This document shows, one piece after another, positions 34,187-43,740 of a DNA stretch of 64,000 nucleotides; within the stretch, counting starts at the first letter, position 1; every line of letters starts with the position of its first letter. The position numbers were made by a program, and so were the translations under genes. Where the stretch lies: assembly GCF_017303295.1 (NCBI RefSeq), contig NZ_JAFKOK010000001.1, positions 310,001 through 374,000 of the forward strand, given 5' to 3'. The notes under the pieces were generated by a model. That model made no database searches, was not told the origin of the DNA, and saw only the letters and a program-made list of their open reading frames with translations. This DNA comes from Rhodobacter sp. NTK016B. Its GTDB lineage: Bacteria > Pseudomonadota > Alphaproteobacteria > Rhodobacterales > Rhodobacteraceae.

Positions 34187-37006
34187 TCAATCAGAGGGCG
34201 CGCCAGCCGGGGGATCGAGCAGCGCGTCGATGAGGCGGGCGCTTTCGGCGGTGGCGCTTTGCAGCCGGCTGAGAAGCCTCTCGAGATCCTCGCTTCCGGT
34301 CTCGCGCAGAACGAGAGCGCAGGCGCCCTCGCCCAGCGCCTCGGGGTCGAGCACGCGGTCGGCCAGCAACCGTGTCGCGCCATGCAGGTGCCACAACAGC
34401 CGGTAGGCCGCGAGGATCGCGCTTTCCGCCGCGCCATCGATCAGGCCCGCGCGTTTCCCGGCGCTGAGCTGGGCTTCGATCCGGCGGGCGGGCGAGGCCG
34501 ATTGCAGGGCCAGCGTCTGGGCCAGCAGCTCGATATCCTGCAGCCGCCCTGCCCCGTTCTTCGCGTCGAGCGCGCCCTCCGATGGCTTGGCCGATCTCAG
34601 CCGCGCGCGCATGGCGGAGACATCGGCGCGCAGCGTCTCGCCCTTTGCCTTCTCGGCCAGCAGGTCGCGGCGGAAGGCTTCGACCTCGTCGCCCAGCGGC
34701 ACCGAGCCCGCAACACGCCGCGCGCGGGTCAGCGCCAGATGTTCCCAAGTCCAGGCCTCGCCCGACTGGTAGCTCTTGAAAGCGCTGAGCGCGGTCGCCA
34801 CCGGACCCTGCCGCCCCGAGGGACGCAGGCGCATATCGACCTCGTAGAGCCGTCCCTGCGCCATCGGCGCCGACAGCGCCGTCACCATCGCCTGCGTCAG
34901 CCGCGCGAAATAGGCGCGCGCGCCCAAGGGCCGGGGCCCTTCCGAACTTTCCTGACCATCCGCGTCGTAGATCACGATCAGGTCGAGATCCGAAGTCGCG
35001 TTGAGCCGCCCGCTGCCCAGCGATCCCATCCCCAGCACGACCGCACCGCGTCCGGGTGCGGGGCCGTGCTTGCGGGCGAATTCGGCGCCGACCACCGGCC
35101 AGATCGCGGCCAAAACGGCATCGGCCAGATCGGCATATTGCTTGGCCGCTTCGAAGCTATCGATCAGGCCGCGCAAATGGTGAACACCGATGCGGAAATG
35201 CCAGTCCTTCATCCAGGCACGGGCGGAGTCGAGCCGGGCCTCGTAATCGGGTTCGCTATCGAGCCGCGCGATCAATCCCTGTGTCAGCTCGTCGCGTCCC
35301 GGCCATTCCGAGAAGAAGCGCCCGGCGATCACCGCCTCGAAGACCTCGGCATTGCGCGACAGGTACTGGCCCAGAGCAGGCGCGGTCGACAGGATATCGC
35401 CCAGAAGGTCGATAAGCGTCGGATTGGCTTCGAACAGCGAGAATAGCTGCACGCCCGCGGGCAGACCGGCAAGGAAGCGGTCGAAATTGACGATGGCATC
35501 GTCGGGCACGGGGGCCTTGAGCAGCCGGTTCAGGATCTCGGGTTCGAGCCGGGCGAAGATGTCCTGCGCGCGGTTCGACCGCAGCGCCGGATAGGCGCGC
35601 CAGCCCTGCACGATTCCGCGCTGCTGGTCGCTCAGCACCGGGCGCGGGGTGGATGCCTGCGGCGCGGCGCCGGTTTCGCCGGGTTGGAAGAAATCCTCGG
35701 TCAGATCGGTGACGGCTTCGAGCCGCGCGCGCAGATCCTTGCGGAAAGCGTCGGTATCGCCCTGCCCCGAGAACCGCGCGAGGCGGTCCCATTCCTCGGG
35801 TGTGCGCGGCAGGATCTGGGTCTGCGCGTCATGCACCATCTGCAGCCGGTGTTCGAGCTCGCGATGCGCGCGGTAGGCGTCGGTCAGTTGCGTGGTGACG
35901 GCTTCGGGCACCCAGCCCTTGTCCGCGAGCGCGGCCAGCGCGCCCACCGTGTCGCGGTGGCGCAACGCCGGGTCGCGACCGCCTGCAATCAACTGGCGGG
36001 TCTGGGTGAAGAACTCGATCTCGCGGATCCCGCCGCGTCCCAGCTTGAGGTTATGCGATTCCAGCGCGAGCGGCCCTGACAGGCCCTTATGCTCGCGGAT
36101 CCGGCGGATCATATCATAGGCGTCCTCGATCGCCCAGAAATCCAGATGCCGGCGCCAGACGAACGGGCGCAGCACCTCCTGAAACTTCGCGCCGGCCTCC
36201 AGATCGCCCGCGCAGGGCCGCGCCTTGATCCAGGCCGCGCGCTCCCACGTCCGGCCAAGGCTTTCGTAATACCGCTCGGCCGCGTCCATCGAGATACAGA
36301 CCGGGGTGACCGAGGCGTCGGGCCTGAGCCGCAAATCGGTGCGGAAGACATAGCCCTCGCCCGTGGGGTCGTTCAGCATCGCCGAGGCCTTGCGCGTGGC
36401 GCGGATGAAGGCCTGCCGCGCCTCGTGCCAGTCGTCGGGATCGAAGCGGCTTTCGTCAAACAGGCAGATCAGGTCGATATCGGACGAATAATTCAGCTCA
36501 CCTGCGCCCATCTTGCCCATCGCGAAAGCCACCATGCCCGCGCCGTGTTCCTCGTCCCCCGGCTGCGCGCCGGGGATTTTCTTGCGGCGGATTTCCTCGG
36601 CCAGATGGGTGGCGAAAGCGCGGTGGACGGCGGCGTCCGCAAAGCGGGTGAGCGCGCCGGTCACCTCTTCCAGCGACCACAGGCCGCCCAGATCGGCAAG
36701 CGCCACCAGCAGCGCGACGCGCCGCTTGCCCAGCCTCAGCGCCGATCCTGTCTCGGCAGGTCCCTGCGGCTTGAGGGCGGCCATGATGCCCGCCATCGCC
36801 GCTTCGGGGCCCTGCGCGAGCGCGGCGCGCAGCCAGTCGGCGTCACGCTCGATCAGGCCCTTCAGGAACGGGCTGCAGCCCGCCGTGCCGCCCAAGAGAT
36901 CGCGCAGTTCGGGGGCAAGGTCGGCAAAGGTCTGCGCAATATCCGCTGCCGCGTCGGGGTCGAAGGGCAGAGGCATGCGTGCGAGTCGGTTCGAAAAATC
37001 TCCCAT
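34187..37006 (-). CDS. glnE: Glutamine synthetase adenylyltransferase / adenylyl-removing enzyme
   Basis: Two-domain nucleotidyltransferase of 939 residues that adenylylates and deadenylylates glutamine synthetase in response to nitrogen status. The N-terminal adenylyl-removing domain has GELNYSSDIDLICLFD and the C-terminal adenylyltransferase domain has SGRLNATSDLDLIVIYD; each precedes a GlnD-like helical region. Length is typical. The start at 37006 lacks a clear ribosome site; an ATG ten codons later is possible. It ends at gene-end element F, convergent with the aldolase. Confidence 0.95.
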   Translation of the reverse strand: MGDFSNRLARMPLPFDPDAAADIAQTFADLAPELRDLLGGTAGCSPFLKGLIERDADWLRAALAQGPEAAMAGIMAALKPQGPAETGSALRLGKRRVALLVALADLGGLWSLEEVTGALTRFADAAVHRAFATHLAEEIRRKKIPGAQPGDEEHGAGMVAFAMGKMGAGELNYSSDIDLICLFDESRFDPDDWHEARQAFIRATRKASAMLNDPTGEGYVFRTDLRLRPDASVTPVCISMDAAERYYESLGRTWERAAWIKARPCAGDLEAGAKFQEVLRPFVWRRHLDFWAIEDAYDMIRRIREHKGLSGPLALESHNLKLGRGGIREIEFFTQTRQLIAGGRDPALRHRDTVGALAALADKGWVPEAVTTQLTDAYRAHRELEHRLQMVHDAQTQILPRTPEEWDRLARFSGQGDTDAFRKDLRARLEAVTDLTEDFFQPGETGAAPQASTPRPVLSDQQRGIVQGWRAYPALRSNRAQDIFARLEPEILNRLLKAPVPDDAIVNFDRFLAGLPAGVQLFSLFEANPTLIDLLGDILSTAPALGQYLSRNAEVFEAVIAGRFFSEWPGRDELTQGLIARLDSEPDYEARLDSARAWMKDWHFRIGVHHLRGLIDSFEAAKQYADLADAVLAAIWPVVGAEFARKHGPAPGRGAVVLGMGSLGSGRLNATSDLDLIVIYDADGQESSEGPRPLGARAYFARLTQAMVTALSAPMAQGRLYEVDMRLRPSGRQGPVATALSAFKSYQSGEAWTWEHLALTRARRVAGSVPLGDEVEAFRRDLLAEKAKGETLRADVSAMRARLRSAKPSEGALDAKNGAGRLQDIELLAQTLALQSASPARRIEAQLSAGKRAGLIDGAAESAILAAYRLLWHLHGATRLLADRVLDPEALGEGACALVLRETGSEDLERLLSRLQSATAESARLIDALLDPPAGAPSD

Positions 37007-37044
37007 CCGGTGATTTGCGCCGGGCCGGGCGGGAAGGTCAATGA

Positions 37045-37995
37045 TCAGACCAGCGCCGCGCCTTCGCCATCGCCCTGCAGATCGCGCAGCGCCATGGGGG
37101 CCGAGGCGGTGACGATGAAGCCCTCGATCGCCGCGCCCCGGTCGTGGCGCAGCACCGCGCGCTCAAGCCGGATGGCGGTGAAACCCGCCGCCGCCAGCAC
37201 GCCCTGCAGGTAATCCTGCGAATGGGCGAAGCGGCGGCTTTCGCGCAGCGTGAGCGGCGCCTCGCCCGCCTCGGCGCTGAAGGCCAGCACGCCGCCCGGC
37301 GCCAGCGAGCCCGCGCACCACGCGACGATGCGTTCCAGCGCACCCAGATAGACGAAGACATCGGCGGCAAGGATCAGGTCGTAGGGCGCGCCGATTTCCA
37401 GTGCGGACAGGTCGGCCTTTTGCAGCCGGTCGTAGAGCCCCTTGGCCTGCGCCTGCGCCAGCATCGCGCCCGACAGATCGCAGCCTTCCAGCCAGTCGAC
37501 CGAGCCGCGCAGCACCTCGCCCGCAAGCCCGGTGCCGCAGCCCAGATCCATCGCCCGCCCGAAACGCCGCCCGGGATGCGCGCGTGTCAGCGCGTCGCGC
37601 AGAAGCCACGGCGCGCGGTAGCCCAGCTTGTCGACCAACGCGGTGTCGAAACGCTCGGCATACTGGTCGAACAGAGCCTCGACGAAGGCCTGCGGAATCG
37701 TCTCGACCATCGGCACCTTGCGCGCGAGGTCGCGTTTCAGCCCGGCGCCCAGCCGGTCGGCGGGATCGGCGGCGGTGGCGCGGTCCCATGCGGCGCAGGC
37801 CTCGTCCAAGCGGCCCTCGGCTTCCAGCCATTCGCCCAGCCGGAACCAACCCGCCGCCCAGAGCGGCGCGAGGTCCAGCGCCTGTGCCAGAAGCTCGGCC
37901 GCGCCGGCCCGGTCGCCGCCCGCTGCCAGTGCTTCGGCGAATTCGTACCGCCGATCCACGATCAGATCGCCCGAGGTTGACGCCCAAGCCGCCAT
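37045..37995 (-). CDS. TPR-containing SAM-dependent methyltransferase
   Basis: A 316-residue protein. Residues about 15-90 form two tetratricopeptide-like helical pairs (EFAEALAAGGDRAGAAELLAQALDLAP, GEWLEAEGRLDEACAAWDRAT). Residues about 105-300 are a class I methyltransferase with FDQYAERFDTALVDKLGYRAP and the SAM motif AMDLGCGTGLAGEVL. Substrate unknown. It lies 38 bases before glnE in the same direction, and both may be transcribed together. Confidence 0.9.
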   Translation of the reverse strand: MAAWASTSGDLIVDRRYEFAEALAAGGDRAGAAELLAQALDLAPLWAAGWFRLGEWLEAEGRLDEACAAWDRATAADPADRLGAGLKRDLARKVPMVETIPQAFVEALFDQYAERFDTALVDKLGYRAPWLLRDALTRAHPGRRFGRAMDLGCGTGLAGEVLRGSVDWLEGCDLSGAMLAQAQAKGLYDRLQKADLSALEIGAPYDLILAADVFVYLGALERIVAWCAGSLAPGGVLAFSAEAGEAPLTLRESRRFAHSQDYLQGVLAAAGFTAIRLERAVLRHDRGAAIEGFIVTASAPMALRDLQGDGEGAALV

Positions 37996-38182
37996 GGTCT
38001 GCCATGTCCAAAAGGGGGAGCCGGGGGCATTGCCTGCCCCGCGCGGGACCCGGAAACACCGCCTGTCAGGCGCGGTGCAGCGCGCAGATAGGGCCGCGCC
38101 GCGCGCCGGTCAAGACGGGATGAAGCGGGGCCTTGCGATTACCGCCCAGCCTGCCACATTGACCGCAGCGAAGGAGCGGAAC

Positions 38183-39355
38183 ATGCGCAAATTTTTCAAG
38201 CGGCTGGGCTGGATTCTGGTGGCGATCGTCGTTGTGCTGGCTGCGGTGGGGCTATGGAAACGCGAAGAGGTCGCGCGTCTCTGGGCGGTAAATTCGCTGT
38301 TTGACGCCGACCGCATCGTCGAGAACTTCTCGCATATGGACACGCTGTTTCTGTCCGCTACGCTCGATGGCGGCACGCCCTCGGTATTGCCGCAGGGCCC
38401 CGAAGCGACGATGCCCGAGGGGCTCGAGGCGTGGATGACGCAACGCGCGGTGACCGGCATGGTGGTGCTGCATGACGGCGCCGTGGTGTTCGAGGACTAC
38501 CGCCTTGGCACCGGGCGCGAGGATCTGCGCGTCTCGTGGTCGGTGGCGAAAAGCGCGCTGTCGCTGCTTCTGGGGACGTTGGTCGCCGATGGCACGATCC
38601 CCGATCTGGACGTCCCCGTCACCGATTACGCGCCCGAATTGCGCGGCTCGGCCTATGCGCGCGCGACGATCCGGCAGGTGCTGCAGATGCAGTCGGGCGT
38701 GGCCTTCGACGAGGATTATCTGGACTTCTGGTCCGACATCAACCGCATGGGCCGGGTGCTGGCCATGGGCGGCTCGATGGACGGCTTTACCATCGGCCAG
38801 ACCGGGCGACGCGGACCGCCGGGCAGCGACTGGGCCTATGTTTCGCTCGACACGCATGTGATCGGCATGGTCATTCGCGGCGCCACCGGACGCTCGATCC
38901 CCGAATTGATGGATGAGCGCCTGCTGCGCCCGCTGGGGCTGGAGCGCGACGGCTATTACGTCACCGATGGCGACGGCGTGGCGTTCGTTCTGGGCGGGCT
39001 GAACCTGACCACCCGCGACTATGCGCGGCTGGGCCTTTTGGTCGCGCAGAACGGCGCGTGGCAGGGGCGTCAGCTGGTGCCCGCCGACTGGATCGCGGAA
39101 AGCACCGCGCCGGGCGCCTTCGAAGCCGAGCTGGGCACGGGCTACGGCTATCAATGGTGGTTGCCGCCCGAGGCCGAGCCGGGCGAGATCTGGGCGCGCG
39201 GCGTCTACGGACAGGAAATCTGGATCGACCGCCCGCGCGGCGTGGTGATCGCCGTCAATGCCGCCGACCGGGGTTTCTCCACGCGCGAGGTCACGCTTGA
39301 GAAGATCGCGCTGTTTCGTGCCATCGCCCGCGCGCTGTCGCCCGATCCGACCTGA
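38183..39355 (+). CDS. Beta-lactamase-fold serine hydrolase, membrane-anchored
   Basis: A 390-residue protein with an N-terminal membrane helix (LGWILVAIVVVLAAVGLW) and a class C beta-lactamase-related domain. The SxxK motif is SWSVAKSALSLLLGTLV, and QMQSGVAFDEDY, WAYVSLDTHVIGMVI and YGYQWWLP are family blocks. Such proteins are esterases or peptidases of the cell envelope; there is no reason to call it a resistance gene. The ATG at 38183 follows AAGGAG at 7 bases; the frame is open 185 codons further upstream only as antisense to the methyltransferase. Confidence 0.92.
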   Translation: MRKFFKRLGWILVAIVVVLAAVGLWKREEVARLWAVNSLFDADRIVENFSHMDTLFLSATLDGGTPSVLPQGPEATMPEGLEAWMTQRAVTGMVVLHDGAVVFEDYRLGTGREDLRVSWSVAKSALSLLLGTLVADGTIPDLDVPVTDYAPELRGSAYARATIRQVLQMQSGVAFDEDYLDFWSDINRMGRVLAMGGSMDGFTIGQTGRRGPPGSDWAYVSLDTHVIGMVIRGATGRSIPELMDERLLRPLGLERDGYYVTDGDGVAFVLGGLNLTTRDYARLGLLVAQNGAWQGRQLVPADWIAESTAPGAFEAELGTGYGYQWWLPPEAEPGEIWARGVYGQEIWIDRPRGVVIAVNAADRGFSTREVTLEKIALFRAIARALSPDPT

Positions 39356-39647
39356 CAGGCCTCGCAAACCGGCCCGCTGACGACAACAAGGCCGCGTGAA
39401 CAGCCGACACATCGGGGCTAATCCGTGTTAGGATTGCCTTACGCTCGAGAGACGCGATGCTCCGGATTATTCCGGTCAGACCGACACCCCATGAGCACGC
39501 TTGCTCTGTGCCCCTGCCACGAGCAAACGGACCCGCGAGACACCATACTCCATTCCTTGCCCCGAGGGCCAAAGCCTTGATGCCGACACCCAGACCTGCA
39601 CGCCCCTTCCCAACCGCTGAAACCGGCCCCGACGGCAAGGTGACACC

Positions 39648-40031
39648 ATGATCAAGGAAGCCTCTCTCAACGTCCTTGGCGGTGCGCTCGAAGAATGTTC
39701 GCGTGACCCGCTCACCGGTTTCTTTCGCTCGGGCTGCTGCGATACGGGGCCGCAGGATCATGGCCTGCACACCGTCTGCGCCGAGATGACCGCCGAATTC
39801 CTCGCGCTGTCGAAATATCTCGGCAACGACCTGTCGACGCCGCGCCCGGAATACGGTTTCGCCGGCCTCAAACCCGGCGACAGCTGGTGCCTGTGCGCCG
39901 GGCGGTTCCTGCAGGCGCATGAAGAAGGCGCCGCCCCGCGCCTCCGGCTGCGCGCGACGCATCTGCGCACGCTCGACATCGTGCCGCTTTCGGTGCTGCG
40001 TCTCTACGCCACCGACGAACCGCTGAGCTGA
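39648..40031 (+). CDS. DUF2237 family protein
   Basis: A 127-residue small soluble protein with the DUF2237 pattern: LNVLGGALEECSRDPLTGFFRSGCC, VCAEMTAEFLALSKYLGNDL, and PGDSWCLCAGRFLQAHE. It has five cysteines, two of them adjacent. The function of the family is unknown. The ATG at 39648 follows AAGGTGA. The 292 bases upstream hold no gene I can support. Confidence 0.93.
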   Translation: MIKEASLNVLGGALEECSRDPLTGFFRSGCCDTGPQDHGLHTVCAEMTAEFLALSKYLGNDLSTPRPEYGFAGLKPGDSWCLCAGRFLQAHEEGAAPRLRLRATHLRTLDIVPLSVLRLYATDEPLS

Positions 40032-40042
40032 ACGCCTGATGC

Positions 40043-40076
40043 GAAAACCGCGCGCAACCCTGAGGCTGCGCGCGGT
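40043..40076 (-). terminator. Intrinsic terminator after the secreted-protein gene
   Basis: Perfect 10-base arms ACCGCGCGCA (40047-40056) and TGCGCGCGGT (40067-40076); on the minus strand the stem is followed by TTTT. It lies between convergent genes and may serve both. Confidence 0.75.
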
Positions 40077-40107
40077 CTCGCTTGCGGACAGGAAAGACTT
40101 GGGCGGA

Positions 40108-41157
40108 TCAGTAACGCTCCATCCCCAATGCAACGGGCACGAGGCAATCGGACGAGCCGGTCTCGCCGGCGTGCTGGATCGCGACATAGGTATCACCCGA
40201 ATCCACGAGGTCGCTGACATCGTGGACCACATGATCCCACAGCTGCGCATACGAGCCGCCAGCATCACCGTTCCAGTCGCCATCGGTACGCCGCGTTGAC
40301 AGCGGGCCCGAGATATAGGTCCCGTTCACCTGCACGCTTTCATCTGCCACCGCAGAACTCAGTGTCAGGCCGGGATTGCCGTACTGACCGTCGGACTGAG
40401 CAAAATGCAGGATCGTCGAATAGCTGTTGCGCGCGGCCCAGGGCGAAGCGGCGTTCACGCTCAGCCCGTCGTAGCTGTAGAACATCTGCCCCGCCATCGG
40501 CCGGTCGTAGAGCGAGACATAGCGGTCGCCCGTGGTGATCACGAAGAGCGAGGCTCCGTTGATCGACGGATGGACGACGTTGCCCCAGGGCAGACTGCCA
40601 TCCGTACGCCCAAAGGCCCATGCAGGTACCGTCAGACCATAGGTTCCGTTGCCGGTGATGATGTTCCGGCCGACCCAAGCGCGGTAAACGGTATTATAGG
40701 TACCGCCCCAGCACGGGGTCGAACCCTGCCCGACCTGCGTGCCGGTCACGCGGTAAAAGCCCGAGCGGTTGGGATAGAGCCGCTGAATATACAAGATCCG
40801 CTGGCCCGGTCCGGGAGTGCCCGAGGTGATGATGTTCCAGTACAGATAACCGTTGCGTACCGTGGCCCCGGACGGAATGCCCGAAATCTCGATTGCGCCA
40901 TAGCCGCGATTGCGCAGCCCGACCCCGCCACTGTAGAGCGCCGAATCTGTCCAATACTGGATCCAGCGCATCCAGCCGACCTCGTAAACCGCGTTGGTCG
41001 ACGTGTCGGGTATTGTTGTCGTGCCGTCCTGCGCCGCAGCCGGGGTGGCGGTCAGCCCGGCGGCAAGAAGTCCGGCCCCCAACACGCTGGCGCCGATCAA
41101 TCTGACCCGCCTGAAATTCGCGGCGGCAAGGTGAAGGCTTTTGCGGAAAATGCTCAT
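40108..41157 (-). CDS. Secreted protein of unknown function, rich in Trp, Tyr and Gly
   Basis: A 349-residue protein with a long signal peptide ending TATPAAAQ (cleavage near residue 43). The mature part is rich in Gly, Tyr, Trp, Ser and Thr and low in Lys, typical of a secreted beta-structured protein: SGATVRNGYLYWNIIT, VYRAWVGRNIITGNGTY, SLFVITTGDRY, LWDHVVHDVSDLVDSGDTY. Two cysteines could form a disulfide. The patterns of a beta-sandwich with WDHV...DVSDL recall DUF3344-type surface proteins, but I do not recognise it securely. ATG follows a strong AAGGAGA. The region upstream is AT-rich. Confidence 0.8.
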   Translation of the reverse strand: MSIFRKSLHLAAANFRRVRLIGASVLGAGLLAAGLTATPAAAQDGTTTIPDTSTNAVYEVGWMRWIQYWTDSALYSGGVGLRNRGYGAIEISGIPSGATVRNGYLYWNIITSGTPGPGQRILYIQRLYPNRSGFYRVTGTQVGQGSTPCWGGTYNTVYRAWVGRNIITGNGTYGLTVPAWAFGRTDGSLPWGNVVHPSINGASLFVITTGDRYVSLYDRPMAGQMFYSYDGLSVNAASPWAARNSYSTILHFAQSDGQYGNPGLTLSSAVADESVQVNGTYISGPLSTRRTDGDWNGDAGGSYAQLWDHVVHDVSDLVDSGDTYVAIQHAGETGSSDCLVPVALGMERY

Positions 41158-41490
41158 ACCGATCTCCTTCTTTCAAAATGACATTGACCTAGCGTCACCC
41201 AAGCCACCGATTCGCAAAAGCCGTTACGAAAATGCCGAAGGAAATTATACTGAATGTTCGCGGTTTGATCTCAAATTGTGAACAATTATCGACGCATTTA
41301 TTGCACAAGCGTAGCGTAATTCACGCCATCTGCCGGACAATGCGCATTCTAAAAGTGGTGGAGGAGGAACGAAAATCTCGTATAACGTGTGCGTGCGCGC
41401 TCTGTAGATCTTCGCGCCCTGTCGCGACAAGACGGCGCGCCGCGCCTTCGGGACCTTGCCAAGACGGTGGACGAAGCGCATGTCAGGCCC
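41158..41490. other. AT-rich intergenic region with a palindrome
   Basis: 333 bases without a convincing gene between the divergent secreted-protein and truncated-haemoglobin genes. It is clearly richer in A/T than the surroundings up to about 41390. A perfect inverted repeat AATTGT-GA-ACAATT lies at 41274-41287 and could be an operator. A GGAGGAGGAACG stretch at 41360-41371 looks like a ribosome site but has no good start after it. Confidence 0.5.
41274..41287. promoter_or_regulatory. Palindrome AATTGTGAACAATT, possible operator
   Basis: Perfect 6-base arms with a 2-base centre, 117 bases before the secreted-protein start and about 204 bases before the haemoglobin start. No binding protein can be named. 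Confidence 0.4.
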
Positions 41491-41919
41491 ATGATAGAAC
41501 CGCGCTTTCCGATTACGCCCGAACAGATCGACCTTGTCGTGACCGAGTTCTACGCGCTGGTGCGTCAACACCCAGGACTGGGTCCGGTCTTCGCGCGCCA
41601 TGTCACCGATTGGCCCGCGCACGAGGCCAAGATCGCCGGGTTCTGGCGCAACGCGATCCTGTTCGAGCGCAGCTATGACGGCAACCCGATGCAGGTGCAT
41701 GCCAAGGCGGGCGATGTGCGTCCCGGCATGTTCGATCCGTGGCTGGGGCTTTTCGACATGGTCCTGCACAAGCACCTGCCGCCCGAAACCGCGACCGCGT
41801 GGTCGGCGCTGGCCCACCGGATCGGGCGCAGCCTGCGGGCGGGGCTGGTCCCCAGCGCAACCAAGGGCGTGCCCAACCTGCGCGACGATACGGGCTTCGG
41901 CCCGCCGAGCCTGCGCTGA
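41491..41919 (+). CDS. Group III truncated haemoglobin
   Basis: A 142-residue globin. The short 2/2 globin pattern is visible: ITPEQIDLVVTEFYALVRQHPGLGPVFA, then HEAKIAGFWRNAILFERSYDGNP and the likely proximal histidine region. It ends with a GVPNLRDDTGFG tail. Group III globins bind O2, NO or related ligands. The ATG at 41491 gives the normal length; the frame extends 34 codons upstream without family sequence. Confidence 0.88.
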   Translation: MIEPRFPITPEQIDLVVTEFYALVRQHPGLGPVFARHVTDWPAHEAKIAGFWRNAILFERSYDGNPMQVHAKAGDVRPGMFDPWLGLFDMVLHKHLPPETATAWSALAHRIGRSLRAGLVPSATKGVPNLRDDTGFGPPSLR

Positions 41920-42025
41920 GGCGCGCTGCGTCTGAGACATGCCTCCCGTACCGTTGGTGGCGGCCAAAGCGCGCAGATGCGTTGCCAAGGCCGCCCGCCG
42001 ATCCGGGAATGTGAAGCTTTAGGGC

Positions 42026-42340
42026 TTATGCCGCCGGGCTCAGTGTGACGCCCGGGATCATCACCGGGCGGCCATCGGAATTCTCGATCTCGAGATCTCG
42101 CACCATGCCCGAGGCGCGATCATAGGTCACGTCCAGCTCCATCCCGCCGCGGCGTGCTTCGACCTCGATATGCGTTTCGCTGGATTCCACCTGAACCGAA
42201 TCCCAGCCGCCTGACTGGAACTGGTCACGCAGGTGATCGGGATCCAGCGCAGCGGCGGTCTGCGCCAGAACCGGGGCGGCACTCATGGCCGCGAAGGCCA
42301 GCGCGGCGGCGGGCAGAAAAGCGGCGATACGGGTCGTCAT
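42026..42340 (-). CDS. Small periplasmic protein, PepSY-like
   Basis: A 104-residue protein with a signal peptide (AFLPAAALAFAAMSAAPVLA) and a mature part of about 80 residues: LRDQFQSGGWDSVQVESSETHIEVEARR, then ELDVTYDRASGMVRDLEIE. The pattern of one helix followed by strands is like PepSY-type domains, but the family is not certain. The ATG at 42340 follows GGAGA; a TTG four codons upstream is less likely. Confidence 0.75.
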   Translation of the reverse strand: MTTRIAAFLPAAALAFAAMSAAPVLAQTAAALDPDHLRDQFQSGGWDSVQVESSETHIEVEARRGGMELDVTYDRASGMVRDLEIENSDGRPVMIPGVTLSPAA

Positions 42341-42428
42341 GTCGGTCTCCAATCTTGGGTCTTTGGCATTGTGTTCGCATCTGCGAATTCAACGCGAACG
42401 TGCCCCGACCGTTCCCCCGTCGCCACGC

Positions 42429-42452
42429 AAAAGGCGGCCCGATGGGCCGCCC
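42429..42452 (-). terminator. Rho-independent terminator after trpB
   Basis: GGCGGCCC-GAT-GGGCCGCC with an A-run at 42429-42432, which is TTTT after the stem on the minus strand. It lies 31 bases after the trpB stop. Confidence 0.85.
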
Positions 42453-42482
42453 TGCGCGTCGTTTCGCCGATCAGATTTTCGC

Positions 42483-43715
42483 TCAGACCTTCATCTCGAC
42501 ATCGAGATGCTTGGCCACCGTGAAGATGTCCTTGTCGCCCCGGCCCGAAAGGTTGATGACGATGATGTGGTCCTTGGGCAGGTCCGGCGCGATCTTCATC
42601 ACATGCGCCAGCGCGTGCGAGCTTTCCAGCGCGGGAATGATCCCCTCGGTCCGGCAGCAGAACTGGAACGCATCCAGCGCCTCGTCATCGGTGATCGAGA
42701 CGTATTTCGCCCGGCCGATATCGTGCAGCCAGCTATGCTCGGGCCCGATGCCGGGATAGTCGAGCCCGGCCGAGATCGAATGCCCCTCAAGGATCTGCCC
42801 GTCATCGTCCTGAAGCAAATAGGTGCGGTTGCCGTGCAGCACGCCGGGGCGCCCGCCGGTCAGCGAGGCGCAATGCTCCATCCGGTCGTCGACGCCATGG
42901 CCGCCAGCCTCGACGCCGATGATATCGACGGACTTGTCGTCGAGGAACGGATAGAAAAGCCCCATCGCGTTCGACCCGCCACCAACGGCGGCGATGATCG
43001 TGTCGGGCAGACGGCCCGCGCCTTCGTGCTCTTCAAGCTGCCAGCGGGTTTCGCGCCCGATGATCGACTGGAAATCGCGCACCATGGCCGGATAGGGATG
43101 CGGCCCCGCCACCGTGCCGATGCAATAAAACGTGTCGCGCACATTGGTCACCCAGTCGCGCAGCGCGTCGTTCATCGCGTCTTTCAGCGTGCCACGACCC
43201 GAGGTCACCGGCACCACTTCGGCGCCCAGAAGCTTCATGCGGAACACGTTGGGCGCCTGACGCTCGACATCGGTCGCGCCCATATAGACGATGCATTCCA
43301 GCCCGAACTTGGCACAGACGGTGGCCGTCGCCACGCCGTGCTGGCCCGCGCCGGTTTCGGCGATGATGCGCTTCTTGCCCATCCGCCGCGCCAGCAGGAT
43401 CTGCCCCAGCACGTTGTTGATCTTGTGCGCGCCCGTGTGATTGAGCTCTTCGCGCTTGAGATACACTTTCGCGCCGCCCAGCTCTTCGGTCATGCGCTCG
43501 GCGTAATAAAGCGGCGAGGGGCGCCCGACATAGTGCTTCCACAGATCGTCCATCTCGGCCCAGAAATCCGAGTCGGTCTTGGCCCGCTCGTATTCCGCCT
43601 CGAGTTCCAGGATCAGCGGCATCAGCGTCTCGCTGACGAAGCGGCCACCGAAGATGCCGAAGCGGCCCGTCTCGTCGGGGCCGGTCATGAAGGAATTGAT
43701 CAGGTCGTCTGGCAT
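42483..43715 (-). CDS. trpB: Tryptophan synthase, beta subunit
   Basis: PLP enzyme that joins indole and serine to tryptophan, 410 residues. It has the PLP lysine block [19 protein letters not shown], the glycine loop [10 protein letters not shown] and [13 protein letters not shown]. Length is normal. The start at 43715 is preceded by CGAGGGACCCC. The usual neighbour trpA is not in the window; trpF lies 1.3 kb away in the same direction, with two unrelated genes between. It follows the same direction as the gene at 43741-44481. Confidence 0.97.
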   Translation of the reverse strand: MPDDLINSFMTGPDETGRFGIFGGRFVSETLMPLILELEAEYERAKTDSDFWAEMDDLWKHYVGRPSPLYYAERMTEELGGAKVYLKREELNHTGAHKINNVLGQILLARRMGKKRIIAETGAGQHGVATATVCAKFGLECIVYMGATDVERQAPNVFRMKLLGAEVVPVTSGRGTLKDAMNDALRDWVTNVRDTFYCIGTVAGPHPYPAMVRDFQSIIGRETRWQLEEHEGAGRLPDTIIAAVGGGSNAMGLFYPFLDDKSVDIIGVEAGGHGVDDRMEHCASLTGGRPGVLHGNRTYLLQDDDGQILEGHSISAGLDYPGIGPEHSWLHDIGRAKYVSITDDEALDAFQFCCRTEGIIPALESSHALAHVMKIAPDLPKDHIIVINLSGRGDKDIFTVAKHLDVEMKV

Positions 43716-43740
43716 GGGGTCCCTCGTGTCTCGCTTCTGA

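Noticed and set aside
38183-39355. Antibiotic-resistance beta-lactamase
   Set aside because: The protein is a distant class C-related serine hydrolase with a membrane anchor; the third active-site motif does not match true beta-lactamases.
39356-39647. Possible small plus-strand gene of 64 codons upstream of DUF2237
   Set aside because: Proline- and arginine-rich, no ribosome site and not distinguishable from chance in GC-rich sequence.
41232-41678. Plus-strand frame of 148 codons overlapping the truncated haemoglobin gene
   Set aside because: Its second half is a shifted frame of the haemoglobin gene and the first half is AT-rich intergenic sequence.
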